Translations under genes and position numbers: made by a program
Shown: piece after piece, positions 24,661 to 37,774 of the stretch
Numbering within the stretch: position 1 is the stretch's first letter
Layout of the letters: each line of letters begins with the position of its first letter
Notes under the pieces: generated by a model
The model's database searches: none
The model's input: only the letters and a program-made list of their open reading frames with translations
Told to the model about the DNA's origin: nothing
Assembly: GCA_963576565.1 (NCBI GenBank)
Contig: OY755047.1
Coordinates: 21,769,171 to 21,833,170 of the forward strand
Direction: 5' to 3'
DNA from: Aspidapion aeneum
Lineage: Eukaryota; Arthropoda; Insecta; Coleoptera; Brentidae
Length of the DNA: 64,000 bases

Positions 24661-27600
24661 TTAAAACCTTCCAATGGGTAGCAATATCAAATCCGTATTA
24701 CTGGCCATAATAACTGCTCTTAAATAGTCAACCTCTTCTTGAGAAATATCCCATCCGTTCAGTTGTCCCAAACTCTTTAGTTTAGGACAATGTCCCATCA
24801 GTAATTCGGCTGATATGATTGTAAGGCTTCGAGCCTGGGACAGCCAGAGTTCTTCGAGGTTTGGAAAAGCTGTTTCTGCACAGATCCTAAAGTGAAAAGT
24901 TTACGGTTAAGGTAGATTTGGTTGTGTTTTTTATTGGCAAAACTAGTGACCTCTGTGGTTCAGTTTGTTAATGCACTGATGTTAGATCTTAGATATATAT
25001 GTATAATTTTTCACGTCACGGTGGTCCAGCTGATTTTAGTAAACACAACTCAGATAGGATATCTCTTTAATGACTAACGAACTAATATTTTTGGAATTTT
25101 TTTAAAACAAGTCAATTTTCCAACTGTTTTTTAATATATCCTTATAAAATAATATTTTTGAGACGTAGTCGTTACTTTTATTTAGCCCGCTTTATTTTTC
25201 TTTACACAAAAATTAAAATTCGAAGAAAATAATGTGTTCGTTTGTGTATCAAAGGTAATCCGCTAACCTATCCCATTTGTTTACTTCCGAAGTCCTCGGT
25301 TTACCTTTGATACCAAACGATCAAGCTCAGTTTGACTTGTATTTTAAGTTTTGTGTAAAAAAAAATGAAGCGGGCTAAAAAAAATAACGACTATACGGCT
25401 AAAAAATATTTTTTGTAGGGATATGCCAAAAACAGCTGGAAAATGGCCTTTGTTTTCAAAAAGTTCCACAAATATTAGTTGTTCATTAAAGAAATATCCT
25501 ATCTAACTTTTGCTTACAAAAATTAGCTGGGCCACCAGAGACAAAAAAATTTGATTTGGATAAAAAAATATGCAGTAGGGGGCTCCAAGAGTGGCCAAAG
25601 ACCCGTTCCAAAATGGAGGCTTTAATGTTGGTGAAAATCAACGATTATAAACACACAGGATTACCTATTAGCTCGAATCTTTCAGCGGTAGGCGGCGCCT
25701 TGCTTACGTCACTAGTGGACCTCTGCTCAGCGCGCTTCATTTAATACACATTGCAATCGTGAGTTTTTCACGCGTTTTTCTTGCATATTTGCAAACAAAT
25801 TTTTTATTCGTTAGTAAATATAATTAATAATTTCATTCATTCAAAACAAATGATTTGATAAATCAAGAGTTTGCTCTGAGAGCTAAATTTTCCTACCAGA
25901 CGATATGTTGGAATTTCTTTTTTAAATAGTTGAAAGAATTAGAATAGAAGGAGGATTTTTTCTAAAAGTTTAATCAATTTAAATCATTAGATGTATTTAT
26001 ATTTATTATATTATTATGTCAAAAACCAGTCAGTTTTTGGAGAAAACAGTCAAAGAAGATGTGTTTTTCAACTTCTTATGCTTTAAATCAATAGATTTTC
26101 ATAAGTTTTTTTCCAAATGATTTACATTGTTTGTGTTACGAATTGTTTTTATCCCACCCAGCGCCCGTTTTCACTCCTTCTCCTGTAACATGTTTCTGAA
26201 AACTTCTATAAAGAGACTAAAAAAACCTAAGACAAAAACTGAAACTAAACTTGGAGAAACTGTCTACAAAATAAACTTTTCAATAATCAGTTTAATAAAA
26301 GAAGTACGTTTGCGGCATAATTACCAATTTTCTTCAATGTGATTAATTTAATGAGCAAGGAGTGTCCAAAAATCCAAAAAAATTTTAAAGTTTATATAAA
26401 TATAATAATATAAAAGTATATATATTTATATTTCTACACTGAAAGAGGGAACACAAAGCTTTTATTTCAACAATAAATTAATGTGCTTTCTTTATATCAA
26501 TTCACTTAATTCACATTTCTAAGGGTTTATTTACCTCCTAAATAGTTAACCACACCTCAAATTAATGAAAAAATGCATAAAAACGCCAAAAACACCTTAA
26601 AATCACACGAACTCTCAATACAAACAAAGCAACTGGTCCGCTGGTGACGTAAGCAGACAGTGTTCGTCTCGCGTGAGCGAAGCTAACATAGAGTTAAATG
26701 GAAATAAGCAATCCTGTGTGTTTAGAATCGTTGGGTGAAAAAGGCATAGTTATCAAAAAAGAAAAACATATCAACATTAATAATATTATTTATCTATTTA
26801 CCTAAAAATATCTCCGTCAGTCATAGTAATAACACATCCAATTACTAGTCTAGTTAAAAATGGGGCATTTGTCATCAAATACCTAAAAATTACAGGGATA
26901 TATATATTTTTTTACCTCACACCGCACTAGCGAGAATATGTATATTGAATTAAGTATAAAACAAAATTTTTGGATTTGACGAGACTATCACCAGTATTTA
27001 CTAAGGGGTCTAAAGTTCTAAATCTAAAAGTCTAGAATTTGGTTGAAGGTTTAAACAATGATTTGCCGTGTCATCATTGGAACAACATGAATATACAGCA
27101 GAGCCATCTGTCCGCTGCTGTTATTACGCGTGTTGGGTTGCCTATCTATGTACGAGTTTTGTAATCATTGCTTTCACTTACTTTTTTCCTTGGATCCAAT
27201 AGTTTTTATTTATATAATTTATTTATAAATACCTTGCAACATAGGCTATCTTTTTTTGTTGTGTTAATGACATTATGTCCACAAAATAGTTTAATTTTTT
27301 TTTAAATACAATATAATTTTTAAGCCATATTTAAACCTCTAAGTGTCACTAGGAAATGTCCAATTAAAAATGAAGTACGTCAGCTGTCCGCTATATTTTA
27401 CTTGTTAATTATTTAGAAAAGTTAGTTACTATTAAACCGATTTTCAATTGTCTTAGTAGATGTGTCACTGAAAAAGGATTCTAGTAAATATCTTGCGCTT
27501 TATACAATATTTAAATATTGATTCATATATATTTAATACCTCAATGCATTTACAGAGACACTTTTAAGTTATTTAGGTATAGCTTTGAAAACGTTTGTAT

Positions 27601-30600
27601 ATAATTTTTTTTACCTCTCAGTGGTAATACTAAAAAAATATTTTTGTTGGGTCATTGTATTCCTCAAGCTCCATATACTAAAGATACTACTTGTTTTCTT
27701 ACTTACTTCAGCGTACTGTCAGCAACTTCACAATACAAAATTTCTATGTTCTGCAAATTCACAAAATAAGTTTCCCAGTCCATAGCGATCAACTTCATTT
27801 GAAACAACTCCAAATTTATTAAATTCGGAGCCGTTATGCAGATTTCTGAAAGATCCAAAGATTTTGCTTTACTGCAGTTTAGTTTCAGAACTTGAAGTTG
27901 ATCTCCTAGTCCGCTGAGGAGAAGTTGGAGGTCTTCTAAATCAGCTAAAAAATTAAAAGAATCACTTAGGATCAAAACCTTTAATTTGTTCAGTGAGAAT
28001 TTTAATTTCATTAGATGTCATTTTTTATTAGAATCACCAGGGTCTTTATCGTGCTAGCGTCACCAACGCTCTTAACACGAAACAATCCGCTTATCTTGAC
28101 TTCCGAACCTCAGCCTTGTATTGATCATCAACTTTGCCCAAAACACGCGTTACACCGACCTCCGATGAATCTATATTCTTAAACGGATAATAGGTTTGAA
28201 TTTATACGGTCTGGTAACCTAGGAAATGCAAATTGACAGATCGTTAGGTTAAAGTTCTCACTAAGTTGAAAAGACGCGTTGCGGTCGCGCGTTTGTTCCT
28301 TATTCGATTTTTTTTTGGGGATTATCTGTCGTTTGGATTTTTCATCCCCCTTTTATTCAGGTAGAAAAACTTCTTCCACCGCATGTTATTTGCTGCTGCC
28401 TCATTATTTAAATTTTGTTAAACATAATTTTTAAATATAAGATGAGAATTTCATGTTGCTTTCCTGAGTGAAGTGTCTAAAGTTCAGACGAGTATAAAAT
28501 GCTTAATGCATAGTTTTTCAAGAAAATTTAAGGTGTGTATTATAATTTTTTCGTTTGAGGTTCAATTGGCATTTGATAAAATTTGTATTGGTAGTGTCCT
28601 TTTTACCTTCTTATGATCTAACTTCTTCTTACCGCTTACTTTACGGAACTCTGAATACAGTTTTCCAAGGCCTGTATGGTATGTGCTTTGTTGGCCCATC
28701 AATCAAGCACAAATTTAGTGTTTATATCTATCTCTTTCTTTTGATAAGAAGTAAAAGGAGACACATCCAAAATTAACACTAAATTTTTGCTTAATTGATG
28801 GGTAAACGAGGCATTACCCAGCAGCATAATGCACTTTAAATAAATGTATTTCTTAATTTTATATTTTTATTTTATGGATTTATATATTTGGATGATATGT
28901 GCGACCACTGATAAGCTATAAATATAATAATCATTTTGTCTATAGTTAGTCGTTAATTTAGTTTTTATTTGTAGGTTTTTTTATATTAATAAAAAACTGT
29001 AAAAAATGTTTTATTTATTGCACTATATATATTATTTTCAATCTGTTTATAACTTTGCATGTCTTTATAAAATATTAACTGATTTTTCATAAAAACTTAT
29101 ATAAATTTATATAAAAAGCGATTCAAATTTCCCGCCTCAACTTTTAGTTTGCTACTAGGCTCAGTAGTGGGCGCCACAATGTGGACGATCTGTCAAACAG
29201 CCGGAGTTGCCTATCTAATAACAACTGACCGAATCGAAGCTAAAATCCTTTATCTATGAACCATGGTTACTTATGTTTTGTTTTTCCTCGCTGTTGAACA
29301 CTAACGAGAGAGAAAGACGTGGGTGCTTGAAACGTTTATTGTATTTGATTTTATTTCAAACTTGGTATTTTCTAAAGTTCTGAATTTGAAGTGATATATT
29401 ACAACGAATGTTTAAAAAAATCATCTGTTACTGACCGATGATGTCATACTACTGGTCACTCCGAGTAACCGTGACATCATTTCCAGTAACTTAAATTAGA
29501 GATCAGTAACCTCGGTTGCCAAACTATTTTGTCTTACCTCTGGTTAGCTTGAGAGAATTAAGTTGTCTACACTGACCAAGTTCCAATATAACACCTTTTT
29601 CAGCACTATCCAGATGGACACTTTCCAAAAATGGACACAGTCTTATCACTGCTGCAATAATTTCTTTTGTGGTATTTGTATCATGAAAATATGTAATATT
29701 TGTGATTGTTTCTGGATGATTTTTCGATAATGATAGTAAGGAGTGGCCTGTGAAAGAATATGATTTCAGAGAGGTTAAGTTAGGTAGATTTCGAATTAAT
29801 TCTGACATGGTTTCTATGCCGTCTTGTTCACTTTCTATAAGGTTGGGTTTGCCGAATGTTCCGATGTTTAAGACCTAAAATTAGAGGTATTTTATCTACG
29901 AGCAACACACAATAAGGGAAAGGGAGGCAAATTGGGATACTTAATTTTATAGGATTATTTCTTCTATTAACTGATCACCATTGCGTTTGTCATTTTAAAT
30001 TGGCTAGATATGTTATCTTTATGTTTTAATTTTCAGTTTAAGCGATTAAGAACTACATCATGCTTTTATTTTTATTTTTGTAAAACCATTTTGCCCTGCA
30101 TAGGGGGTAAAATGGAATACCTATATATGGCAAAACGTGTATAATTTAGAATCAATATTTTTGTAATATTAAACTACTTATTTCAAAAATACAAAGTTGT
30201 AATAAAAAATACGTTTATAATAATTAAATTTAATATTTTAAAAATTTATAAAGAATTACAGCCAGCGACCTAGTCATCGGTGTTGACTTTCCTACACGAA
30301 TTTTGTACCCATTTCTTGCAGACAACAAAAAATACAAGTTTTAATGATGGTACCAAAAAAAACATAAAAAATTTGGTGCAAAATGTTTAGTTAAGCGTAT
30401 TTCTAGGGGAGATATACGAAAATCGACATTCATCTTGATATAGCAAGCCTTTTTAATGTTCTATCTACCTATCTAGCCTTCTTCGAGCCTTTTTCGATCC
30501 ATCTTTGGTCATAGATCTCCCCTAATATCTTCTATTCTTCTCTCTCTGTCGCCGTGTTCATCTTATCAGCGGCGTAGCGTGGGGAGGGCGCGGGGGGTTC

Positions 30601-33600
30601 GTCGCCCCCCCCCCCCGCCCCGAGGGTAGTGGCGCCCCATAGGTGGCCGAAGCGCCCTCAGCTGTATTAAGTCGGGCCGGTAACGGCCAATTGAGTGGGT
30701 GCCAAAGGAAACTAACGACATGAAGACCTTTTTTTTTTTTTTTGTTTGGTCGCAAGATTTGTGAGAGCCGCCCTTTTGACCTTTTTGTTTTTTTTGTGTC
30801 ACAAGATTTTTCATCCGTTTTCAGAGGTGCCCTTTTTAGCTGTCGCCCCCACCCCGCCCTTTCGGGCACGCTACGCCGCTGCATCTTATTTGAGGTCTTC
30901 CTCCATTTCTTTTATTTTCCCAAGGTCTCCAGTTTACAATACACTTGTTCCATCGATCCTCTTTCTGTCTGATATTATGACCGGCAAATTTCCATTTTAA
31001 TTTTGCTACTTCTCCTATGACATCCCTTACTTTTATTTTATTTCTTATTTATTCATTCCTTTTTCTATCTGTTAGCTTTTCATGTAACCTTTCTCTTTCC
31101 ATTGATCTTTGGGCTTTTGTTAGCTTATACAGAAAGGATACATTGGTTATACACTTTCGTTTTGAGGCACTGAGATTTTTTATTATATAGCTTAATTTAC
31201 CGAATGCTGCCCAGGCCAATCTTACTCGTCTCTTGATTTCAGCCGTTTAGTTTTCCTGTATTAGTTAGTTACTCCCCTACTTTTTCTATTTTTTCTTGGT
31301 CTATTCTGATCGTAATATCCTCATCTGTGTTTGTTATGACTTTAGTTTTAGTGAAGTTCATACTCAAGCCTATATTTTAAGCTGCTGTATCCAGTTCCTC
31401 CAATTTTTTTATCAGTTCTTCTTTCTTATCAGTAGCAGTAGTAGGTGGTTCAAGTATTTTCCGTTTACTTTGATGCCTATTTCTTCCCAATCTAAGTTTT
31501 TAAAAACACCTTCTTGGGCCTTTTTTAAGTTACAGGAGGTTTAATATTTATAAACATCTAATTTTGGTGTTGCTTTTTTATAGTTTTTTTAATTAATTAA
31601 TTTTAAATTTTTTCAAGTCAAATTAAATTCCACCTGTTTTTATTCGATTTTTAAAATCAGCGCAAAATTTCCTTTAAAATGACACTCAATATTTTATTTT
31701 TAATTTTTTTTATTGTTTTTTATATATATTTTTTATGTACCCCCTTATGTTTAACTAATGTTTTTATTTGATCATTTTAGAATGTTTAAACCCAGTAAAA
31801 AATTAAATTTCAACTGTCACTTATAGTTTGGACATACTAGACAAAGTTATTATGTTTTTTATAAAATAATCTTCTTTTTAGCCGATTTTTAAAATTGACT
31901 CAAAATTTCCTTTAAAATGATCAATATTTAAAAAAAGAAAAAATTATTGTTTTGTATATTTTATTTTAAAATGTTTTAAACCCAGTAAAAAATAAAACTA
32001 TAAAATAAAAACACACAATATGAAAAAATACAATAAATATAAATAAATAAAAAGGTCATTTAATAAAAAAAAATCAATTTTAAGTGATATTTCAAATACT
32101 AAAGGTAATAGATGAAATTAAATTTTATATTTGTACCATTTTGGCCCCTCCTCCTGGGAAATTCTGGATTCGCTACTGTCTAATATAAAAACTTTAAAAA
32201 ATACATTGACATTAAAATGAAATTTGCATAAATAAAAAAGTTATAGACCCCCTCCCAAAATACAGACTTTTCTAAAACGCCTTGTAGCTTAAAAACGACC
32301 TGCTATATCAACAATTTGGGACATCCCTTAAATAACAAATAAAAAAATCAAAAGAATTTTAAAATTCTTTCTTTTAAAACATTTAGAAATTCCCAAAATT
32401 TTTAAAATTAAAAAAAACTTTTAAAAATTTTGGAAAATATTTAAGAACTAAAATATTTTAAAATGAAAAAAATCTATGTTTAAGAAAAAATAGCTTACCA
32501 TCAAAGTACCACTTTTGAGTTTTTTGACACCATCACTAGTGTAGCAAGCTTCTCCAGAAATATCTAAATGCGTCAAGTTTTTCAAATTTTCACTTATTGT
32601 CTCTAAGACTGTATCATCAGCCATGTGTGGAATGATCAAAGTTCGTAAATTCGTTGCGTGTTTTATCATTTTGTTCAAGAGATGGGGGTAGTCTCGCACC
32701 CAAACCCCTTTGAGGTTAAGGTGCTGCAGTCTCTTGCCTCTTGTCGTTATTATTTCTACAAAGAACACCAGTTCTAAAAAAATAATAAGTACTCGCGAAA
32801 GAGATATCTTAACCTTTTTTGAAAAGGTTTTTTGGTAGCCCAGCAATGGCATGAGAAGGTATTGTTTTTTATGAAAAAAAAATGAGATAACGTCTTACCG
32901 ATCTCGTCATGACGTCTGTCAGTTTAATTGTGTGTGTGTATGTCTGTCCGGTCCAGAAATACTACACCAATTTTCATGAAATTTTCGTGAAAAATAGTGT
33001 TCGACACTGTAATAAGCTGATGATTTGGTTCAAAATTCATTAATGGTAATGACAGTTTTTTGACAGTCAAAAAAATTGCAAAATAGTAACTTTTTAACTG
33101 AGCATCGCATTAATATGCGGTTTTCTGAATAAAGTAGAAAGGATTTTTCTTATTAATTTGTTAATAGGAGCTTTCATATCTGAGATTTTTACACAAAACT
33201 GTTTTCAAGGCTAATATAGTATGGAGTTCACTTGGATTGTGGAGACTAACATCTTCCTTTTAATTGCATACCTACCTAATATTTTTTCATAATAAAACCT
33301 CGGAAAAATATCGACTTCTAATTTGTTCACATCTTCCCTCAAAAGTACACCTAAACAATTTACCCTGGTACTTGCGTCCAGACTTATATTCCTCAAAATT
33401 TCCTTTAGAAGTTCCTGAAAATAATAAAATTATAATAGTCATTTGCATCAAAGTGTTTAAGGTTGCCAAGAAACTAATAATTTTTTTATTAAGAGCTTCC
33501 TTAATTTATTTAATTTCAATATTTTGAAGATTTGCTGACGATATCGCTTTAATAACAGATAAGAAAGAAGAACTAATAAAAATGCTGAAAAAAGGAAAAA

Positions 33601-34735
33601 CTAGAACAGCAGCTAAAAATATAGACTTGAGTATAAACTAGAAAAAAACTAAAATCATAACAAACAGATAAAGATTACGATCAGACTAAACCAAGAAAAA
33701 AGAACTAGTGGAGGAATATATATATCTGGGACAAATTATTAAATTAAAAAGGGAAAACCAAACGACCGAAATCAAGAGAGGAATAAGATTGGCCTGGGCA
33801 CCATTCGGTAAATTAAACTATATATTAAAAAATAAAAGATATCCTTAATACCTCAAAACAAAAGTGTATAACCAATGTACTCACATGGATAAGGTAACAA
33901 ATGTCCAAAGATCAATTAAAAGAGAAATGTTACATTTAAAGCTAACATATAGAAAAATAAATGAATGCATAAGACATAAAACAAAATTAAGGGATGTCAG
34001 AGGAGAGGTAGCAAAATTAAAATAGAAATTTGCCCGTCATAAGATCAGACAGAAAGATGATCGGTGGAACAAATGTATGGTAGACTAGAGACCTTGAGAA
34101 AATAAAAGAAGTAGGGAAAGATCCCACATGAGATGGGCGAACGATTTGAAGGAATATGCGGGGACTAAAGGGATGAACACGGCGACAGACAGAGAAGAGT
34201 AGATATTGAGGGAGGCCTATGTTTAAAGATGAATTGAAAAAGGTGAAATAGATAAATAGATAGATTTTGAAGTATTCATAACATTTTTATTATAATAATC
34301 TAACTTTACTTCAAAGGAATTATGGTCATTTCATCTTCGATAGGACCATCAAAAGTTTAAGTAATTCACGGAAGTATCTCTAAAACTTTTACGGCAAGGT
34401 TTGACAGCCCTGTTGATTCAAATGCCAAAACATAGTATTCATTGTTGTTTCAATCGGGAGGTATCAATAATTGCGGCGTTGCCTTAACAAGCGAGAACTC
34501 AAATTCTGGATTTCAAAGATTTATTGCTTTTTTAAATTTACATTAACTGGAATGTGAGTCGATGGTTTAACACCGCACGTACCTGTAGTGTATCGTATGT
34601 TGCTGCAGCCATATAATCACAAACTGCTTCGAAATTGTCGTCAGAGTCGTCAGTGCTAAGAGTATGGATAAGAAGGTTTTCTAGGCACTTAAGACTGAGG
34701 TAAGAAAGAGTAGGAACTAGCTTTTTCGGCGACAT
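24661..34735 (-). CDS. Leucine-rich-repeat protein, seven exons, intact
   Basis: Reconstructed from seven exons with consensus splice sites: 34,583-34,735; 33,276-33,414; 32,499-32,773; 29,538-29,874; 27,707-27,944; 26,802-26,882; 24,661-24,886. They total 1449 bases, giving 482 residues and a TAA stop, in frame at every junction. The N-terminus is MSPKKLVPTLSYLSLKCLEN, a helical segment of about 95 residues. From about residue 98 to the end come irregular leucine-rich repeats of the RNI/F-box-LRR type: RLQHLNLKGV, NLTHLDISGE, NLTSLKSYSF, QLQVLKLNCS, NLINLELFQM, NLEELWLSQA, KLKSLGQLNG. No signal peptide or membrane segment is visible. An intracellular protein-binding role, perhaps as a ubiquitin-ligase substrate receptor, is inference; no clear F-box or SOCS box is seen. 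Introns hold many transposons. A broken duplicate of exon 2 is at 63,604. Confidence 0.88.
25018..25540. repeat. Foldback MITE in LRR intron 6, arms ~240 bp
   Basis: The left arm starts GGTGGTCCAGCTGATTTTAG and the right arm, reversed, starts GGTGGCCCAGCTAATTTTTG. Both continue through GATAGGATAT(C/T)TCTTTAATGA and AAAGGTAA-type motifs towards the centre near 25,280. No coding content. Confidence 0.8.
25640..26740. repeat. ~1.1-kb TIR element in LRR intron 6
   Basis: Left block (AAACACACAGGATTACCTATT, then CTTGCTTACGTCACTAGTGGA) is repeated inverted at 26,610-26,740 (CTGGTGACGTAAGCAGAC, then AAGCAATCCTGTGTGTTTAG). The interior holds a 71-codon open frame at 26,127 with no recognised similarity, not called as a gene. 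Confidence 0.7.
26991..27060. repeat. Solo terminus CACCAGTATTTACTAAG
   Basis: Matches the inverted termini of the element at 48,757-50,496 in the protease intron. No matching partner end was found nearby, so this is a truncated or solo copy. Confidence 0.6.
30448..31545 (-). mobile_element. RTE-type LINE 3' fragment interrupted by a hAT MITE
   Basis: The reverse strand repeats the family landmarks also seen at 17,682 and 1338 (WADDLK-type tail block, then the upstream region complementary to CCAGGCCAATCTTACTCGTC). It lies within intron 3 of the LRR gene. It is split at 30,567-30,881 by a MITE. Stops throughout. Confidence 0.78.
30567..30881. mobile_element. Non-autonomous hAT MITE, 315 bp, with 8-bp TSD
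   Basis: Perfect 15-base termini CAGCGGCGTAGCGTG/CACGCTACGCCGCTG are flanked by CATCTTAT at 30,559-30,566 and 30,882-30,889. It is strongly GC-rich against its AT-rich host and includes C14 and T18 runs. It inserted into an RTE relic. Terminal sequence relates it to the hAT at 7536. Confidence 0.93.
33528..34264 (+). mobile_element. RTE-type LINE fragment with RT catalytic FADD motif
   Basis: Plus-strand translation gives RFADDIALITDKKEELIKML (the RT catalytic box), then KKELVEEYIYLGQIIK. Next comes EIKRGIRLAWAPFGKLNYIL, then the WADDL..EAYV tail, ending in TAGATAAATAGATAGAT. Many stops and frameshifts. It lies in LRR intron 1 in antisense to the gene and extends further 5' than the other copies in the window. 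Confidence 0.88.
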
Positions 34736-35039
34736 TTTCCTAGTTTGGTCTCGGATTATTTTTATACTTTAGGTGTTAACAAGATATAATGTAACATTTT
34801 AAAAACATATTTTACACTTGAATCGAAATTCTTTTAATATTTTTTTTTAACAAATTTTCAAAACAAAACAAAAAATCAAGTTTAACACAACTTACCAAAA
34901 TAACAAAGATTTTTGGCAATATATTTTTAATAGGCTATAAGATCGCAACTGCAAACTTTTATGCTCCTTCCTATTCTAAGGCTAGCTCTAGTATTTCAAA
35001 ATGTCATTATTTTATAGTTATTGCTTAGTAGTTTAGCAA
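34736..35039. promoter_or_regulatory. Probable LRR promoter region
   Basis: About 300 bases upstream of the LRR start codon (minus strand). AT-rich; I see no convincing TATA plus initiator pair, so the transcription start cannot be placed. Confidence 0.3.
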
Positions 35040-36160
35040 ATCTGGGGCCACGGCAGTTCGCGTAAACGGCTGTACCATCTTTTCTTGAAACATTTCAGCC
35101 CATATTTGACCTATCTAAAACTCTACTTGGGAATGAGCTACGAAATTCAAACTCTGGGCAGTCGTAGATCTTCATAAAGTTAACGACCTCTTTAAGTTTC
35201 ATGGACTTTCATGAAGTAGTAAAGTAGGTAGTTACAAAATTCCAGAAAACGTCGAAATTGCCACTCACTCACTCACTCATGTATATATCCACTGTACTTC
35301 CACACATGCTACACAAAGCTGAAATTTGGCAGACTGATAGAAATTATGATCAAACCCTTGAAACAAATCCCCAAAATTATAATTTACGCCCCTTCCCTAT
35401 ACATGTAAAGTTATGTAAAAGTAACATTGCCCACTTCCAAAAAAGCTAACGAGCTGAGCTTTGGCAGATTGATAGAATATATGAAAAAACTATAGGAAAA
35501 CAAACACCCCAAAATTTTTATTTGCTATAAATGTAAAGTTACGTAAAAGTAACATTGCCCACTTGCAGAAACGCTAGAGAGCTGAGCTTTGAAAGGCCGA
35601 TAGAAACTATGATAAAATAAAAGAAAAAAAAAGAAAAAAAACCAAAATTTTAATTAACTTCCCTTCCCTTTAAATGTAAAATTATGTAAAAGTAACAGTG
35701 TCCACTTCAAGAAACGCTAGATAGTTGAACTTTGGAAGACCGATAGGATCTATGATAAAACTACAGAATTTTTTTTTAAAACACCAACATTTTAATTTAT
35801 ATCAATGTAAAGTTATGTGAAAGTAACATGACCCACTTCCAGGAACGCTAAATAGCTGGGTTGTAGAATGCTGATGATAAAACCATAGAAAAATATAAAA
35901 AATCTCAAAATTATTAATAAGCCATTGCAAAAGTTTTAAACAATATTCCGCATATTTTACTATTTTAAAACTTAAATATTATCCAAATCCTTCCAAAAAG
36001 GAGTGCATAACAAAAATATTTCCTGTAAAAAAGCCAAGTTCGCGAAAATGGTATTCCGTAAAAAGGATTGAGATAAAAGTAAAGCCAAGTTCTTCAAAAC
36101 AAATTTCAAAATGAAAGCTTCTTACTAGTCTGGAAATGTTTTTCTAAACTTGGCTAATAC
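35040..36160. mobile_element. Dispersed element with ~120-bp internal tandem array (copy 2)
   Basis: Same head, array and tail as 23,015-24,540, in the same orientation, with about five rather than eight internal units. At its right side (36,240-36,345) the tail block (GGAATACCATTTTCGCGTAC) recurs inverted, forming a foldback with 36,035-36,150. With copy 1 it brackets the LRR gene as a direct repeat. Confidence 0.8.
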
Positions 36161-36533
36161 GGCTGCTAATGACTCTTAGGCCCAGTGCTAAATTGAACAT
36201 AAATAAGTTTGGCTGTAATAGCAAAGTTAAAAAAAAAACATTTCTAAACTATTAAGAACCTAGAAATATGTATTGGAGAACTTGGCTTTAATGTTATCTC
36301 AATTTTTTCCGGAATACCATTTTCGCGTACTTGGGTTTATTTACATGAAATGTTTTGGTTATGATCACTTTTTTCATAAACATCAAGGGATACAAATAGT
36401 TACTATAACCGTAATAGGAACAAAAAGTTCAAGCAGTTTCTAACTCTTTTTAATCAATATTTGAACATAAGAGTTTATACACGTATACTTCTAAACAAAA
36501 GATAAAACAATGCAATGCCCTGTGTGTAACAAT

Positions 36534-36825
36534 AGCAATGAGTATATGACCCATATAGAGTGGCAACCGGCAAGCTTTGCCACATTGAGAGGCCCATGGC
36601 GCTGAAATAAATTCGTCTGGTACGCAATATTCAGAGACAAGTACTATCATCTAATGACATGTATAAGATAGACATGAACCTCGGAACTCGCACATGCAAG
36701 TAAATTGTACTAGTAGTCCCTGAATATTGCGTACTAGACGAATTTATATCAGCGCCATCTGCCCCTCAATATTGCAAAGCTCGCCGGTTGCTACTCTATA
36801 TAGGTCATATACTCATTGACAGTAG
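36534..36825. repeat. Foldback MITE, ~115-bp TIRs
   Basis: Left arm starts CAATGAGTATATGACCCATA and the right arm reversed starts CAATGAGTATATGACCTATA. Both continue through AGCTTTGC, GGCGCTGA and AATTCGTCT. A loop of about 65 bases separates them. Confidence 0.85.
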
Positions 36826-37774
36826 TTAATGTAAAATATTTTCTCTTTCATTTCTCACACAATTAACTAGTTGCGCCTTTTTCGTAAAACAAAATAGTAG
36901 GATGGTGTTTCATATGTTGTTAAGCGGCTAATTTTGAAAAACATTACTTGGTGCCAAGAAAAACTCAATGAAAAATCAGCTGTTTTTTAATGTATAAAAA
37001 TAAATACAAAAGTGATTTAAAAACAAACGTTACGAATAGGAGCATCTATCATTTAGCTTGTTTTTTTAGATGATAGATGATGTTATAACAATAATTATAG
37101 AAATAATAACTGACATTTTTTTAAAATTTAGTTTGATGCAATCACACTGTTAATCCAATCAACGAAAACAGACGTCCTGGTAAGGACTCCAGGGGCTGAG
37201 ATGCAGGGCTTGATGTCCCAGGACACGATACCCCATTGAACGCCATCAACAATGAGTGGACCGCCGCTGTCTCCCTATAAAAACAAAAAAAATATAAGTA
37301 AAAATTTTTATATTAACTAATCTTTCTTTGTTCCACAGAGCATTCACAAATCAGAGTAATAGCTGCAATGCATCTGTCTCAGAAAAGAAGCCACAGAAGG
37401 AGCGTCCGTATAGTCCTTTGAGATGTCCCTCGAGATCCCTGCATTGCCGGTGTTACAAATTTTATTGATTCATTTTATATGATTTTACCGAAAGCAATTG
37501 GAAAAACACAAAACTTTTGCTGAGGATGTTGAGGTAAAAAATCTTACACTGCATTGTCCTTTGGTGTTATCGTTATTTCCAGCGCAAATATTTTGATCAT
37601 TGCTAAAGTTAGAAGCTGCATTGTAGTGGTCACAGTACGGAAAATCGAAGATTGTAAGGTTTACTTTCTGAAGAAAATCAAGTTCCGCATACCTCAAAAG
37701 AAAAACCTTTACAGTATCCATTGCATCGGTAGAAATAATTTTTCAGTCTGTTCCAGCATGTGTCGAATGTTCCT

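Noticed and set aside
24945..24995. Possible tRNA-derived SINE A box (GTGGTTCAGTTTGTTAATG)
   Set aside because: No B box at the right distance and no poly-A or second copy in the window.
30558..31000. Several 76-108 codon Pro/Arg/Gly-rich frames
   Set aside because: They lie within the GC-rich hAT MITE, whose composition keeps frames open; no splice or promoter support.
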